DNA of 64,000 nucleotides from Tetrahymena thermophila SB210 (taxonomy: Eukaryota > Ciliophora > Oligohymenophorea > Hymenostomatida > Tetrahymenidae): positions 930,001 through 994,000 of the forward strand of contig NW_002476418.1 in the NCBI RefSeq assembly GCF_000189635.1. Reading direction: 5' to 3'. The notes beneath the pieces are model-generated. The model was not told the DNA's origin. It saw only the letters and a program-made list of their open reading frames with translations, and searched no databases. Positions 28,419-41,014 of the stretch are shown piece by piece (positions within the stretch are counted from its first letter, which is position 1; each line of letters starts with the position of its first letter). A program made the position numbers and the translations under genes.

Positions 28419-30816
28419 TTAAAATTAAAAATAATAAAAATTTATTTTTTAACTTTTATATAAAATACAACGCTTTAACAAAACTATAAAAGCTTTAATG
28501 AAAAAGTGAGTATATTGTTTTAATAAATTTTGTATTAAAAATATAATTATTTTTATTGTATTTTGATTTTAATTTATTTTAACAAAATCTTCCTATCAAA
28601 AAGTTTCAAAATATTTTTTTTTAAATTGAATATTTCATGTCTTTTTAAATCATCTAATTTAATAAAATGAAATCAAATCAGTTTTTGAATAATAGATGGT
28701 ATAAAAAATCCTAACATAGGTAAATAAATATATAATATACCGTAGTTTCTCATATATTAAGGATATATTCAGATAAAAACTTTTGATCAAATTTAGTCCT
28801 TAATTCACAATTTATTGAAAAAAGTCCTTAATATATGGCGTCCATAATATATGAGAAACCACGGTATACCTAATTTTATGAATATTCTAATATATCCATA
28901 TCATAGAAAAAAAAATATTTGAATTATAGCGTTTAAACAAAATAAATATATTCATCAAACTATCTTCTTTATGAAAAAATTATTATTTAACTCATAAACC
29001 TATTTTTTTCAAACATGAGGTATATTTAAATATTGTGTTTTAATGATAAATGAAAATAATATTTATTAATTATTCATTTATCTATTAAAAACTTTATTGA
29101 AAAAACCTCAACTCAAAAGGGATTACTAAATTATTTTGTGATTTGCTTAATTGATGAATAAAAAATATTTATTGGATTTTATCTATTTTAACAATAGTAT
29201 TTAATTTATAATATATTTCTCATCTTTTTTCTAAAGATAATTATGGTTAATATCATATGTTTAGGTATATATATACATACATGCATTTATATATTAGTAT
29301 ACATGCCATATATTTCCTATATTAAGAATTATTATATCAGCTACTCTACTATAACCATCTAGTAATATTTTTAAAAGCTTTTAGATCTTTTAAAAAAAAT
29401 AATTTGATATTTATATTTGAAAAAAAACATGTATGGATTTTAAACAAAACATTAATTTTTCAAGTAAAATAATTATAATAGAATTAAATATTTTTATTTT
29501 TTTTCACAAGAGAAATATTTAATTTTCTATAACTTTATTAGATAGTTTTAATACATACTCCTTAAAATAAAAAATTGAACAATTTAATTAGTTATTAAAT
29601 TTTTTATTGAAAAAATTAAATAAAATATTGTAAAAATATTATTTTACATTACTATATCAATTTATTTATTATGAATTAATTTTTATGTATGTTGCTTATA
29701 TTATTAGTGATTTCTATCACTTATTTATTATTCGTGTTTAATTGATCTTAGAATATATTGTGATTAAATTTTTTTGATTTGAAAATTTACTTGTTTTGAT
29801 TGATAGATATGATATTAGTCTCGTCATCAAAGTTTATTGTAATTAATTATCTACATTAATTAGTTGATCATGCTGAGTAGATATTTTGTTTATCTGCTGG
29901 ATGATAAATATTAGAGCTGATAATGCTAGTTATACTAACTTATACTTAATTTTAATTGGTCTAATAATTCAAACAAAATTTATAAAACTCTTCTTAATTA
30001 CTTTTACACTGTTAAATTGCTTATAACATGAATTCTGAGATTTTTAAATTGTAGATAAGAATAAACATACTTAAAGGCTTAATTTAAAAAACTTAAATTT
30101 ATAAGAATTCATTTTTTATTACCAGGTGAGTATTTATGACAAATAAATATTTTAATTACAAAAAAATCAAAATATATAATAAAATTAAAGTAAAATAAAA
30201 TCAAATAATATTTTGAATGCTAAATTATAATTTATTTATTAAATTTTTCTATTAAAGTTATTATTATTTAAATCTAAGTAGAAAGTTAGTAAATATTAGG
30301 AATAAAAATACTAAATTAAGAATATAATCAAGAACTTTTCTTTGAAAACCTCGCCTGTTTTGGACAAAAGACGATGACTAAGGTTGGAGGGAATACTGTA
30401 ATTAATATATCTAACAAAAATCTACCCAACTAAGTTCTTTGTATTTTTTCAAGCATTTATTTGAATTCTTTTCTAATAATTAAAAGATTATTATCGATCC
30501 CACATTACTTATTATAATTTCTAAATATCACTATTATCATCTTTTTTTCTAATAAATTTATCATATAATTTTTTAAATGTATATAACCGTCATCATGCTT
30601 AATACAAATTTTTTTGTTTTATATATTATTAATTTGTAAAAAACGTTTAAAAATATTTTAGTGTAGTAATAATAATAGAATATTTAAAATAATATGAATA
30701 ATATGTTCAATATCATTTTATAAATTTGATTGATTTACAATTTATATTAATTTGAACTTGTGACATAATTATTAAATAGAAATAAATTCAAATTATTTAA
30801 ATATATGTATTTTAAT
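28419..30816. other. Intergenic, AT-rich, with a MITE-like inverted repeat and GTPase-gene 3' flank
   Basis: 2.4 kb with no coding frame seen. Holds the inverted-repeat element at 28736-28868. The last 400 bp (from about 30413) match the sequence downstream of the other GTPase copies (near 35040, 42155, 46890), so this is part of the duplicated unit of the array that starts at 30817. Confidence 0.65.
28736..28868. mobile_element. Short inverted-repeat element, MITE-like or hairpin
   Basis: The ends are 24-bp inverted repeats with one mismatch: TATACCGTAGTTTCTCATAT at the left and its complement ending ACGGTATA at the right. A second internal copy of the CTTAATATATGG core near 28828 can pair with the same left arm. 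Total length is 133 bp and it encodes nothing. Terminal inverted repeats around a short AT-rich core fit a miniature inverted-repeat element; no clear target-site duplication was seen. Confidence 0.55.
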
Positions 30817-33189
30817 TCATTATGATTATTACACATGCTTTATTAGTTCTCTAAAGCTAAAGTTTGTTTTATCAGGATATTTCAGATTTTTTATATTGAG
30901 GGACTAATTTTAAATTCCTTTGTCTCCATTTTCTGCTCTACCACGGAATTGAGGTCCATCTATAAATCCATTACCATTCATAGCCATATATGTACTCACT
31001 AATCCTTGAACGGTAGATAGAGTTATACCAACTGGCAAGGCAATAAATCTTGCTAATGTCACTATACCTGCTGAAACTGCAGCTTCTCCAGAAGCTAAAC
31101 TAGTAATTGCTATAGCTCCGTTAACATAATAGTTTGCTGCAGTGCCTTCATATTCTTTTAATTTATCAATAAAATCATTTGTTTTATTTTATTTAAATTC
31201 ACTCATTTTTGATGCAATTCCTCTTAATCTGGGACAAATAAATTCATCTTTATAAATTCCATTAGCATTTTCTCCCCCTTCTCCTCCATATCCAGCTTGA
31301 CCACATTTACCATCTATTCCTTTAAGTTCCACCCTTTTTATTTCTTGGATAAGGGAGCTGTGAATTTAGTTCTCATTCCAAGAAACAATCTTAAAACCTC
31401 CATGATTTCCTTAAAAACCACCAGATCCTCCTTTTCCACCATTTCCTCCTTTAAATCCTTTTTCACCTCTTGATTAATAATAAAGCAAATATTATTTGTT
31501 TAAGGAAAGTATATCTTTACAAGCACCTGTTATTTCCTATACAAAATGTAAATAGCATTCATTTCTCTAAGAAATACCTAACAGATCACCACTCTTACCT
31601 TTTCCTCCTTTCCCCCCATTTCCTCCATTTTAGCCATCATATCCTTAACCACCACTTACATCTACTTTTAAAATGTTTTTATTTTTAGAGATTATCCCTG
31701 AGACATTTTCAATAGACAATAAAAAGTAACCTCCATTTTCACCAGGATTTCCAGGTAAACCATCTTCTCCCTCTTTTCCATCTTACTGGTCTTTCCCATC
31801 CTCACCATTTTTTGCAGATTTTTATTTAAATTAATAATTGATATTATTATTTCTTTGTCCTGAAAGGTCTATTTTTTCAGCATACTAGGAGATGATAAAT
31901 TTTTTACATTTCAAAGCTAGCTACCCTCCATGAAAAGAAAATGACTTTGAATCGAAAATAAATGCATGCTCTATTATTAAAATTAATTTTTTTAAGTTAG
32001 AGCTGCTATATTTTTTAAGAATCTTTTCATCCATTTCAGAGCTGTGTAAATAAAATGCTTTCAAGGTTAAAGTTTATCCATCAAGTTATTCGAAAGTTTA
32101 ATTTGTTATTTGATCAATAAATTTAATCTTATTTAAATCAAATTAATCTTTAAAATCTTGCTAAAGATTGTTATACATGTCTAGAAACAGATGGAGTTTC
32201 TCTAATTCATTTATTTTCTGAGGGCTACATTAAATTTAGTGAAGCAAAGCTTTGTAGTTTTCAAATTTAGTAAGGTTTTATCTTTCCTGCTACAGTTTTT
32301 AAGTTTTTGATTCTTGTTTAAGCTCAGCTTCTTCAACTATTTTAGTAATTAAATAGTTAAAAATCAGCTTATTTGTTTCTTCTTTCAATGCTTAAAAACA
32401 ATCAAATTTTTCTTTCACAAATACTTTCACTTAAGCATCCAATTAGTGCTAAGTATTTAATTCTACTTTATTTACAGATTGAATTTTGTCTTTCAAAATA
32501 TGAAGGATGGTATCTTTCTCAGCTTTAACAATATTACATTCATTTTTAGAACCAGGTTTTGAAAAGGTTAAAAAATTATTTTTATTAACAGACTCGAAGA
32601 ATTGTTAAACTCTGGTAAAATTGCCTTAGCTCTTCTAATCGCCTTAGTTATACATCAAATTTTTCAAAAAATCTTCTCTCAACTATTAAATATTGTCTTA
32701 ATAATCTTCTGAATCTAATTAATATGGACGAACTTTTGAGAATATGACAAGGACAGAATCTTAAAAACTTTCAATATTTTAGAATAGTTGAAATAATTCC
32801 TCCATTAGTATACGAATTTCTTAGCCTCTTTTTGAATTTAGATCTGGCTCACTGACCAAAAATATGAACTTAAATTGTTTTTATTGATTACCCTCTTACT
32901 TAAAATATGAGTGTAATTTATAAAGATTGTTTATCCTGTCTTCAATATCAGTGTCTTAACATCCAGGTGTATCAACTAAATTCATATTGATAGTATTTAA
33001 GTAATATTCTTGATAATTTTTTGTTTAAGAATTTTAATCTCCAGAAACTTCAAAGATGATGTTCCTATTTTCGAAAACAAGTTTTTTTTTTTCACAACTA
33101 AAATTACTATCACATAAGATATTTAGTAATGAGCTTTTGCCTGATCCTGTCAATCCATACACTAAGGTATAGCATTTATTTGAGTTCAT
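30817..33189 (-). CDS. AIG1/GIMAP-like GTPase with glycine-rich and hydrophobic C-terminal domains, copy 1
   Basis: Single exon from ATG (complement 33187-33189) to TGA (complement 30817-30819), 790 residues. The N-terminal GTPase has G1 GLTGSGKSSLLN (residues 12-23) and G3 DTPG (73-76), followed by FSKVRPY where the specificity motif is expected. This resembles AIG1/septin-type P-loop GTPases. Residues about 230-340 are Lys/Glu/Gln-rich and probably coiled-coil. A conserved beta-rich block follows (LTLKAFYLHSSEMDEK, HAFIFDS, FHGGQLALKCKKFIIS, IDLSG). Then comes a Gly-rich part, about 455-640, with collagen-like GEDGLPGNPGENGG and GYDGQNGGNGGKGGKG. A hydrophobic segment at about 693-733 (LARFIALPVGITLSTVQGLV) could insert in a membrane. 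The polar tail contains GFIDGPQFRGRAENG. First of five head-to-tail paralogues; function unknown. Confidence 0.88.
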
Positions 33190-35498
33190 GAGTTCTAAAC
33201 TTTAAGGAGTAATTATTAATTAGAAAAAACTGTGTTTTTTTTTTCTTTCTTATTTTTTATTATTATTTAATTTAATATAATTTAATTTATATCTCGTTTT
33301 TCTTCGATTTATAATTTTTACTCAAGGCATTGCTATTATTTAAAAATCAAAAAATAAATATTCTAATAACTAAGTACCACTAATACATATAAATAATTGG
33401 TAGGAAAAGCAAATGCATTGTGTTTAATTATAAATGAAGCTCTCTTTCAAGTATCAATTATCTAAAATTAAATATACCAGTAACAAACTTATTGTTTTAA
33501 AAATAGACTGTTTGTATATATATTTATATAATGAATATGATATATCTGTTTGTCTTTGAAGAATGAAGAAATCCCTTCCAACTTAATAAAAAAAAAATAA
33601 ATATTCTAATATCAAAAAACGGATAGACGCTTTTCAAGTCATACGAATTCACTAAATTAAAATCTATACTTAGCAATTAAGAAAACTTATAGAAAGAAAG
33701 ACAGGTTCATCTTCCTTTTTGTCAAAGGGAATTAACTTATCTTTCACAGAATATGTCCCTATTTTTAATTTTCTCACTAAAAATTGTATTGATATTAAAA
33801 ATAGTTTTCTTTTATTCACATGAATGCTAATTGTCATTTCGATCTTTATAACCTTGAATTTAGAAATAAATATTCTAATATCCAAAAATGGATTCAAGTT
33901 TTACAAGAGAATTCACTAAATAACCATATAACTACATTTGAAAAATAAAAATAGAAGATTTTTATATTCGTTACTTTATATCATATTTATTTATATTTAT
34001 TCTATTAAAATATATGCTTAGTATATAACAAAACTCATAAAAATAAAACCATTATCCTTTTCATTTTTGTTGACTATGTAGCTAAATTTAAAAAATAAAA
34101 GTGTTTTATTTAACATTCATTTAGAATATTGAATGGATTAATGCTTTTAATTAGAGTTAGAATACAAAAATTTTAATTTTATAGAATATAGAAAGTAGTT
34201 AATGGAAAAATTAATTACGTATTTATAATAGAAATGGAAGTGGAGTATATTCCCCATTATCTTTGACAGTTTATGCCTCTATATGGAATTTTATCCCTAA
34301 AAAGTTGTATTAATATTTAAAATAATTGCTCTTTTATTCGTCTTAATGTTAATGGTCCTTTGAATTTTTATTAATTAGAATTTAGAAATAAATATTCTAA
34401 TATCAAAAAACGAACAAGTTTTACATGGGAATTCACTAAATACTCATACAACCATATTTGAAAAAATAAAAATAGATGATTTTATTTTCATTACTTTATG
34501 TCATAGATTAAATTTCAAAGATTGATGATAACCAAAGGCAAATCAATCATAATGTAAAAAATCCAAAAAATATTTTTTTAATATTTAAATTTAAAATATA
34601 AAAAAAAGGAATAAAATATAGGTATACATACCTTTTTGAAATAATTGCTAAAACTATTATAAAAATATTCTATATATAGAGTTTATTTAACTAAAAAATA
34701 TGTTAAAAAATAATAAAGAAAGATTTTAAGAAAAACATTAACAAAAATTATCATAAAATAATGAAGGAAAAAATTAATTAATTAAAATGATCAAGCTTTT
34801 TTACATCTATTATTTTTTAAATTAGACTCTTTCAAGATTTTTTCAAGACTTGACCATTTTAAAAAACTGAGCTTGGTTTTGCTAGATTGAAGGCTTGCTT
34901 TTTGGCTCAAGCTTAAAAGCTTCATAACAGCCCTTAAAATTAGTATATATTAGTGCTCCTACCCCTAATTTCCTTCCAATATTTAATCAAATATAAATAA
35001 AAAATGTGGCTTTAATTTGATTTTTTGTTTAGCCTTTAATATATTTAACAAGAGTCTACACATATAAATACTTTTTATTTATTCCAGCATTTATTAGAGT
35101 TCTTTTTTTGTAATTAAAGGATTATCTCACATTCTTTTTAATAATTTCAAAATATCATTAAAATCTAATGCTTTCTTTTATAAAAAAGTTATCCTATTTT
35201 TTTTAAATATTTTAAATCATAATCATTCTTTATTCAAATTTCTTTTATTTATAAATTCTTCAATAAAAAAATATTTTTTATTTTCAAAGAAAATAAGAAT
35301 AACCATAATACGTTATCAATTGGTAAAAAAAATTTTTTAAATATTTTAATGTAGTTAAAATAATACCATATATATTTAAGATAATATGAATAAGCTAAAT
35401 ACTAGTATAGTATAAATTTGTTTGACAACTTATTCGTTTGTATTTGCGACATAATCATCAAATAAATATAAATTCAAATTTATTTTGATATATGTATT
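33190..35498. repeat. Spacer between GTPase copies 1 and 2 with interspersed array repeats
   Basis: No gene seen. About 33555-34690 belongs to a repeat family shared with 45850-46620, 50565-51130 and 51945-52745. Shared landmarks are AAGAATGAA followed by an A-run and AAATATTCTAATATC, GATACGAATTCACTAAAT, AATAAAAGTGTTTTATTTAA and AAATTTCAAAGATTGATGAT. An internal sub-repeat (AAATATTCTAATATC plus GAATTCACTAAAT) recurs near 33600, 33868 and 34390. From about 35040 the sequence matches the 3' flanks of the other copies. The copy 2 terminator should lie here, as should the copy 1 promoter. Confidence 0.65.
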
Positions 35499-37820
35499 TC
35501 AATTCATTTTTATTAACGCTTTTAGTTCACTAAAGCCAATGCTAGTATCAGGATCTTTAAGATTTTTTTTATTGAGGGAGTTATTTTAAATTCCTTTATC
35601 ACCTTAATCTGCTTGTCCATAATATTATGGTTCTTTTATAAATTCAGAATTTTATGTAGCCATAAAAGCACTCATTATTCCTTGAATTATCCCAACTGGC
35701 AAGGCAACAAATCTTGCTAAGCTCACCACACCTGCTGTAACTGCAGCTTCTCCAACAGCTAAACTCCAAGCTACTGTTGTAGCTCCGCTTAAAGCCACAT
35801 TTCCTACATCAACTAAATCATTATTATTTTAGGATTTCTCTTCTTTTAATTTTTTCATTTCATTTGTTATTCCTCTTAATGTGGGTAAAAAATATTCATC
35901 TTTATAAACTCCAAAAGCATTTTCCCCCCCTTCTCCTCCAGGACCAGCTTGACCACATTTTCCATCTTCGCCTTTAAGTCCCTCTCTTTTTATTTCTTAG
36001 ATAAGTAAACTCTGGATTTAGCTCTCATTCCATGAAATAATCTAAAAACCTCCATGATTTCCTTAAAAACCACCAGATCCTCCTTTTCCACCATTCCCTC
36101 CATTAAATCCTTTTTAACCTTAAGATTCATAAAAAAACGCATATTGTTTGTTTAATGAAAGAACATTTTTAAGAATTCCTGTTTCATCTGCTACATATTT
36201 CAAATAGGATTGGTTTCTCTATTAAATACCTTCCAAATCACCATTTTATCCTTTTCCTCCTTTTCCACCATTACCTCCATTTTAGCCATCATATCCTTAA
36301 CCTCCACTTACATCTACTTATAAAATGTTATTATTTTTAGAGATTATTCCTGAGATATTTTCAATAGACATTAAAAAGTAACCTCCATTTTCACCAGGAT
36401 TTCCAGGTAAACCGTCTTCTCCGTCTTCCCCATTTTACTGATCTCTCCCATCCTCACCATTTTTTGCAGAATTTTATTTAAATTGATAATTGATATCATT
36501 ATTCCTCTGTCCTGATAAGTCTATCTTTTGAGCAAACTCGGAGATGATAAATTTTTTGCATCTCAAAGCTAACTACCCTCCATGAAAAGAAAATAACTTT
36601 GAATCAAAAATAAATGCATGCTCTACGATTATTATTAATTTTTTTAAGTTAGAGTTGCTGTAATTTTTAAGAATTACATCCATTTCAGAGCTGTGTAAAT
36701 AAAATGCTTTCAAGGTTAAAGTCTATCCATCAAGTTATTTAAAAATTTAATTTGTTATTTGATCAATAAATTTAATCTCATCATTTAAATTAAATTTTTC
36801 TTTAGGACATATCTCAATAGTGTTATATTTTAGTAAATTGTCATAGAGTTCCTCTAATTCCTTTCTTTTCTGAGGACAACAATTTATTTTTTCAAGCCAA
36901 TCCTTATAACATTTAAATTCTTAAATTTCTTATTTTATCTGCTTCAGCTGTTGAGTTTTTAATTCTTGTTTATTCTCAGCTTCTTCAATTACTTCTTTAA
37001 CTAAATAATCAAAAATCAGTTTATTTGTTTCATTTTTCAATTGTTAAAATTGATCAAATTTTTATTTCATAAATCCTTTCACTTAATGATCCAGTTTGTG
37101 TTCAGTATTTAATTCTATTTTGTTAACAGATTGAATTTTGTCTTTCAAAATATGAAGAATAGCATCTCTCTCAGTTTTTACAATATTACATTCTTTTGTA
37201 GTATGAGGATTTGAAAAAGTTAAAAAATTCTATTCAGAAATTGATTCGAAGAATTATAAAATCTTTTTGCTCCTTTAATCGTTTTAGTTATCAGTCAAAA
37301 TTTTCAGAAAATCTTCTCTCAATTATTAAATTTATTCTTAATAATCTTCTGAATCTAATGAATATGGACGAACTTTTGAGAATACAACAAGGGCAGAATC
37401 TTAAAAACTTTCAATATTTTTGAATAATTGAAATAATTCATCCATTAGGATACGAATTTCTTAGCCTCTTATTGCAACTATTTCTGGTTCACTGATCAAA
37501 AATATGAACTTAAATTATTTTTGTAGGTTATCCTCTGCCTTAAAGTATGAGTGTAATTTATAAAGATTATTTATCCTCTATAAAATATCAGTGTCTTTGC
37601 ATCCAGGTGTATCCACAAAATTGATATTTATATTATTCAAGGATTCCTCTTGATAGTTTTATGTTAATGATTTTTAATCTGCTGAAACATCAAAGATTGT
37701 TTTATTGAAAGCAAGCTTTTTATTTTTAGAAGTAAAATCCATACCACACAAAACATTTAGTAATGAGCTTTTTCCTGATCCCGTCAATCCATACACTAAG
37801 GTATAGCATTTACTTGCCAT
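35499..37820 (-). CDS. AIG1/GIMAP-like GTPase with glycine-rich domain, copy 2
   Basis: Single open frame of 773 residues, ATG complement 37818-37820, TGA complement 35499-35501. Starts MASKCYTLVYGLTGSGKSSL, with DTPGCKDTD for G3 and the same FSKVRPY block. Domain order is as in copy 1: GTPase, charged helical region (with the KDKIQSVNKIELNT segment), beta-rich block, Gly-rich collagen-like region (GEDGLPGNPGENGG), hydrophobic segment (LARFVALPVGIIQGIMS), polar tail. It differs from copy 1 by many substitutions and by loss of the GFIDGP part before the tail. I checked most codons for in-frame TGA and found none. Its promoter should lie in the 0.9-kb spacer on its right. Confidence 0.88.
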
Positions 37821-38734
37821 GATTTCTAAACTTCTAGGAAATAATTTTTAAATAACTATAGATCTTATTGAAAAATAAATATTATTATTATTCTACTTAT
37901 TTATATATCTATTTAATTTAATTAACAATAGTTATCATTCATTTAATTTTTAAATAATTGTTATATATATACTGTTAATAAAAGAATTAATAATTTTTAC
38001 AAATTTAAAAAGTTGTCTTTACCTATATAAAACTTGCTCTAATTAATTTATGACAAAACTAAATTTATTGATTTGTATAAATTTTTTAATTTGATTTTAT
38101 ATAAAAAATTTATTTAAATTGTTAAAATAATTTAATATATTTTATTATTATTTTTAAGTTTAAGTAAATTATAAAAATTAAAATATGTAAAATATAAATT
38201 ACAATATTATTAATTTATAATACAAACTAATAAATTAATTCTTTAGTATTACAAAATTAATTTTGTCAATTTCAAGGATAAAAGAAAAGTATCCGCGATC
38301 ATATAAAAACAATGCACCCATCTCAATTTTCTTAAATTGAAAATAAAAAATATTAACAATGTAATATTTACTTTAAGCCTATATTAAAAATAAATGTTGA
38401 TAATCATTAAATAAATTATAATATTTTAAATGTGAATAAATAATAGCTTTAATTTAAAAAAAAATTCAGATTGAATTTAACTATATTTACCATATGACTA
38501 TATGACTAGAATAATTTACTTATTTATTTGTATTTTTATTAAAATTTTTATAATACATAATCAATTGATATAAAAAAATTTAAAAATATTTTAATTTAGT
38601 TAAAATAATACCATATATATATAAACAAGATAATATGAATAAGGTAAATATTATAGTATAAATTTGTTTGACAACTTATTCGTTTGAATTTGCGACATAA
38701 TATATATCTATTTCAATTCATTTTTATTAACGCT
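37821..38734. other. Spacer between GTPase copies 2 and 3
   Basis: 0.9 kb, AT-rich, no coding frame. The right half resembles the spacer at 41040-41560 (for example TTTCAAGGATAAAAGAAAAG, then GATCATATAAAAA, near 38270 and 41400), so the 5' flanks of copies 2 and 3 share ancestry. The left end may carry the copy 2 promoter. Confidence 0.65.
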
Positions 38735-41014
38735 TCATTCAAGTGAACAAAAAACAATGCTAGTATCAGGATCGCTATTTTTTTATATTGTGGGACATTC
38801 TCCATCATTACCTTTATCTGCTCTTCCCTTATATTCTGGTTTTGCAACAACTTTAGAATCTTATGCAGCCATAAAAGCACTTGTTACTGCTTGAAAGATC
38901 CCAGCTGGCAAGGCAACAAATCTTGCAAGGCTCACCAAACCTACAGAAACTGCAGCTTCTCCAACAGCAATACTCCAAACTGCTGTTGTAGCTCCATTTA
39001 AAGCCACATTTCTTACATCAACTAAATCAATATCATTTTAGGATTTCTCTTCTTTTAATTTTTTCATTTCTTTTGTTATTCCTCTTAATGTGGGACAAAA
39101 ATATTCGTCTGTATAAACTCCAATAACATTTTTCCCCCCTTTTCCTCCAGGACCAGGTTGACCACATATTCCATCTTCGCCTTTAAGTCCCTATGTTTTT
39201 ATTACTAAGATATGTTTACTCTCGATTTAGCTCTTATTCCATGAAATAATCTTAAAATCTCCAGGATTTCCTTACAAACCGCCAGATCCTCCTTTACCAC
39301 AATTTCCTCCTTTAAATCCTTTTTGACCTTAAGATTCATAATAAAAAGCATATTCTTTGTTTAATGAAATAATATTTTTAATAACTCCTGTTACATCCAC
39401 TACATATTTCAAATATTTTTTATCTTTATTTTCAATACCTTTCAAATCACCATTCTTTCCTTTTCCTCCTTTTCCACCATTCCCTCCATTTTAGCCATCA
39501 TATCCTTTACCTCCACTTACATCTACTGTTATTTTATTATCTTTAGAGATTATTCCTGAGATGTTTTCAATAGACATTAAAAAGGAACCTCCATTTTCAC
39601 CAGGATCTCCTGGTAAACCATCTTCTCCGTCTTCCCCATCTTATTCTTACCTATCCTCACCATTTTTTCCAGATTATTATTTAAATTAATCATTGATATC
39701 TTTATTCCTCTGTCCAGATAGGTCTATCTTTTGAGCAAACTTGGAAATGATAAATTTTTTGCATCTCAAATCTAATGACCCTCCATGAAAAGAAAATAAT
39801 TATGAATCAAAAATAAATGAGTGCTCTATGATTAAAATTATTTTTTTTAAGTTAGAGCTACTGTATTTTTTAAGAATCTTTTCATACATTTCAGAGCTGT
39901 GTAAATAAAATGCTTTCAAGGTTAAAGTCTATCCATCATGTTTTTCGTTAGTTTAATTTATTATTTGATCAATAAATTTAATCTCATTTAAATTAAATTA
40001 ATCTTTATGACATTTCTCAATAGTGTTATATTTTAGTAAAATGTCATAGAGTTTCTCTAATTCCTATCTTAAATTAGGACAACAATTTATTTTTTCTAGC
40101 AAATCCTTATAACATTTAAATTCTTAAATTTCTTATTTTATCTGCTTCAGCTGTTGAGTTTTTTATTCTTGTTTAATCTCAGCTTCTTCAATTATTTCTT
40201 TAACTAAATAATCAAAAATCAGTTTATTTGTTTCATCTTTCAATTGTTAAAATTCATCAAATTGTTATTTCATAAATATTTTCACTTAAGCATCCAGTTG
40301 GTGTTCAGTATTTAATTCTATTTTGTTTACAGATTGAATTTTGTCTTTCAAACTATGAAGAATAGCATCTCTCTCATCTTTTACAATTTTACATTCTATT
40401 TCAGAGTGAGGATTAGAAAAACTTAAATAATTCTTTTCAGGAATTGATTTAAAAAATTTTAAAGTGTTTTAGCTCTTTTCACCATCAATAATTTCAAAAA
40501 AGTTTTCTCTCAAATTTTAAATTTAATCTTAATAACCTTCTGAATTTAATGGATATGGACGAACTTTTGAGAATACGACAAGGGCAGAATCTTAAAAAAT
40601 TTCAATATTTTTGAATAATTGAAATAATTCATCCATTAGGATACTAATTTCTTAGCCTCTTATTGCAACTATTTCTGGCTCGCTTATCAAAAATATGAAC
40701 TTAAATTATTTTTGTAGGTTACCCTCTGCCTTAAAGTATGAGTGTAATTTATAAAGATTATTTACCCTCTTTTAAAGATTAGTGTCTTTGATTCCAGGTG
40801 TATCCACAAAGATCATATTTATACTATTCATATATTTCTCTTGATAGTTTTCTGTTTATGATATTTTGTTTGCAGAAACTTTAAAGATTGTGTCATTGAA
40901 AACAAGTTTTTAACTTTTAGAAGTAAATTCCTTACCGCACAAGACATTTAGTAATGAGCTTTTTCCTGATCCCGTCAATCCATAGACTAAGGTATAGCAT
41001 TCACTTGAGTTCAT
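38735..41014 (-). CDS. AIG1/GIMAP-like GTPase with glycine-rich domain, copy 3
   Basis: Single open frame of 759 residues, read through completely; ATG complement 41012-41014, TGA complement 38735-38737. G1 is GLTGSGKSSLLN, G3 is DTPGIKDTN, then FSKVRPY. The charged middle region contains EEAEIKQEQKTQQLKQIKQE. The beta-rich block reads LTLKAFYLHSSEMYEK and FIFDSQLFSFHGG. The Gly-rich region has GEDGLPGDPGENGG, GYDGQNGGNGGKGGKGKNG and GPGGKGGKN. The hydrophobic segment is VSLARFVALPAGIFQAVTSA. It is most like copy 2, with a divergent last 40 residues (ADKGNDGECPTIQ) and an earlier stop. No sign of decay. Confidence 0.9.

Noticed and set aside
31470-31688. 72-codon + strand frame inside GTPase copy 1
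   Set aside because: Antisense to the Gly-rich coding region; the complement is a continuous 790-codon frame.
34800-34960. Palindromic AAGCTTAAAAGCTT and repeated GGCTCAAG motif in the spacer, with a similar motif near 58180
   Set aside because: Too short and simple to call a repeat family or regulatory site without genome-wide counts.
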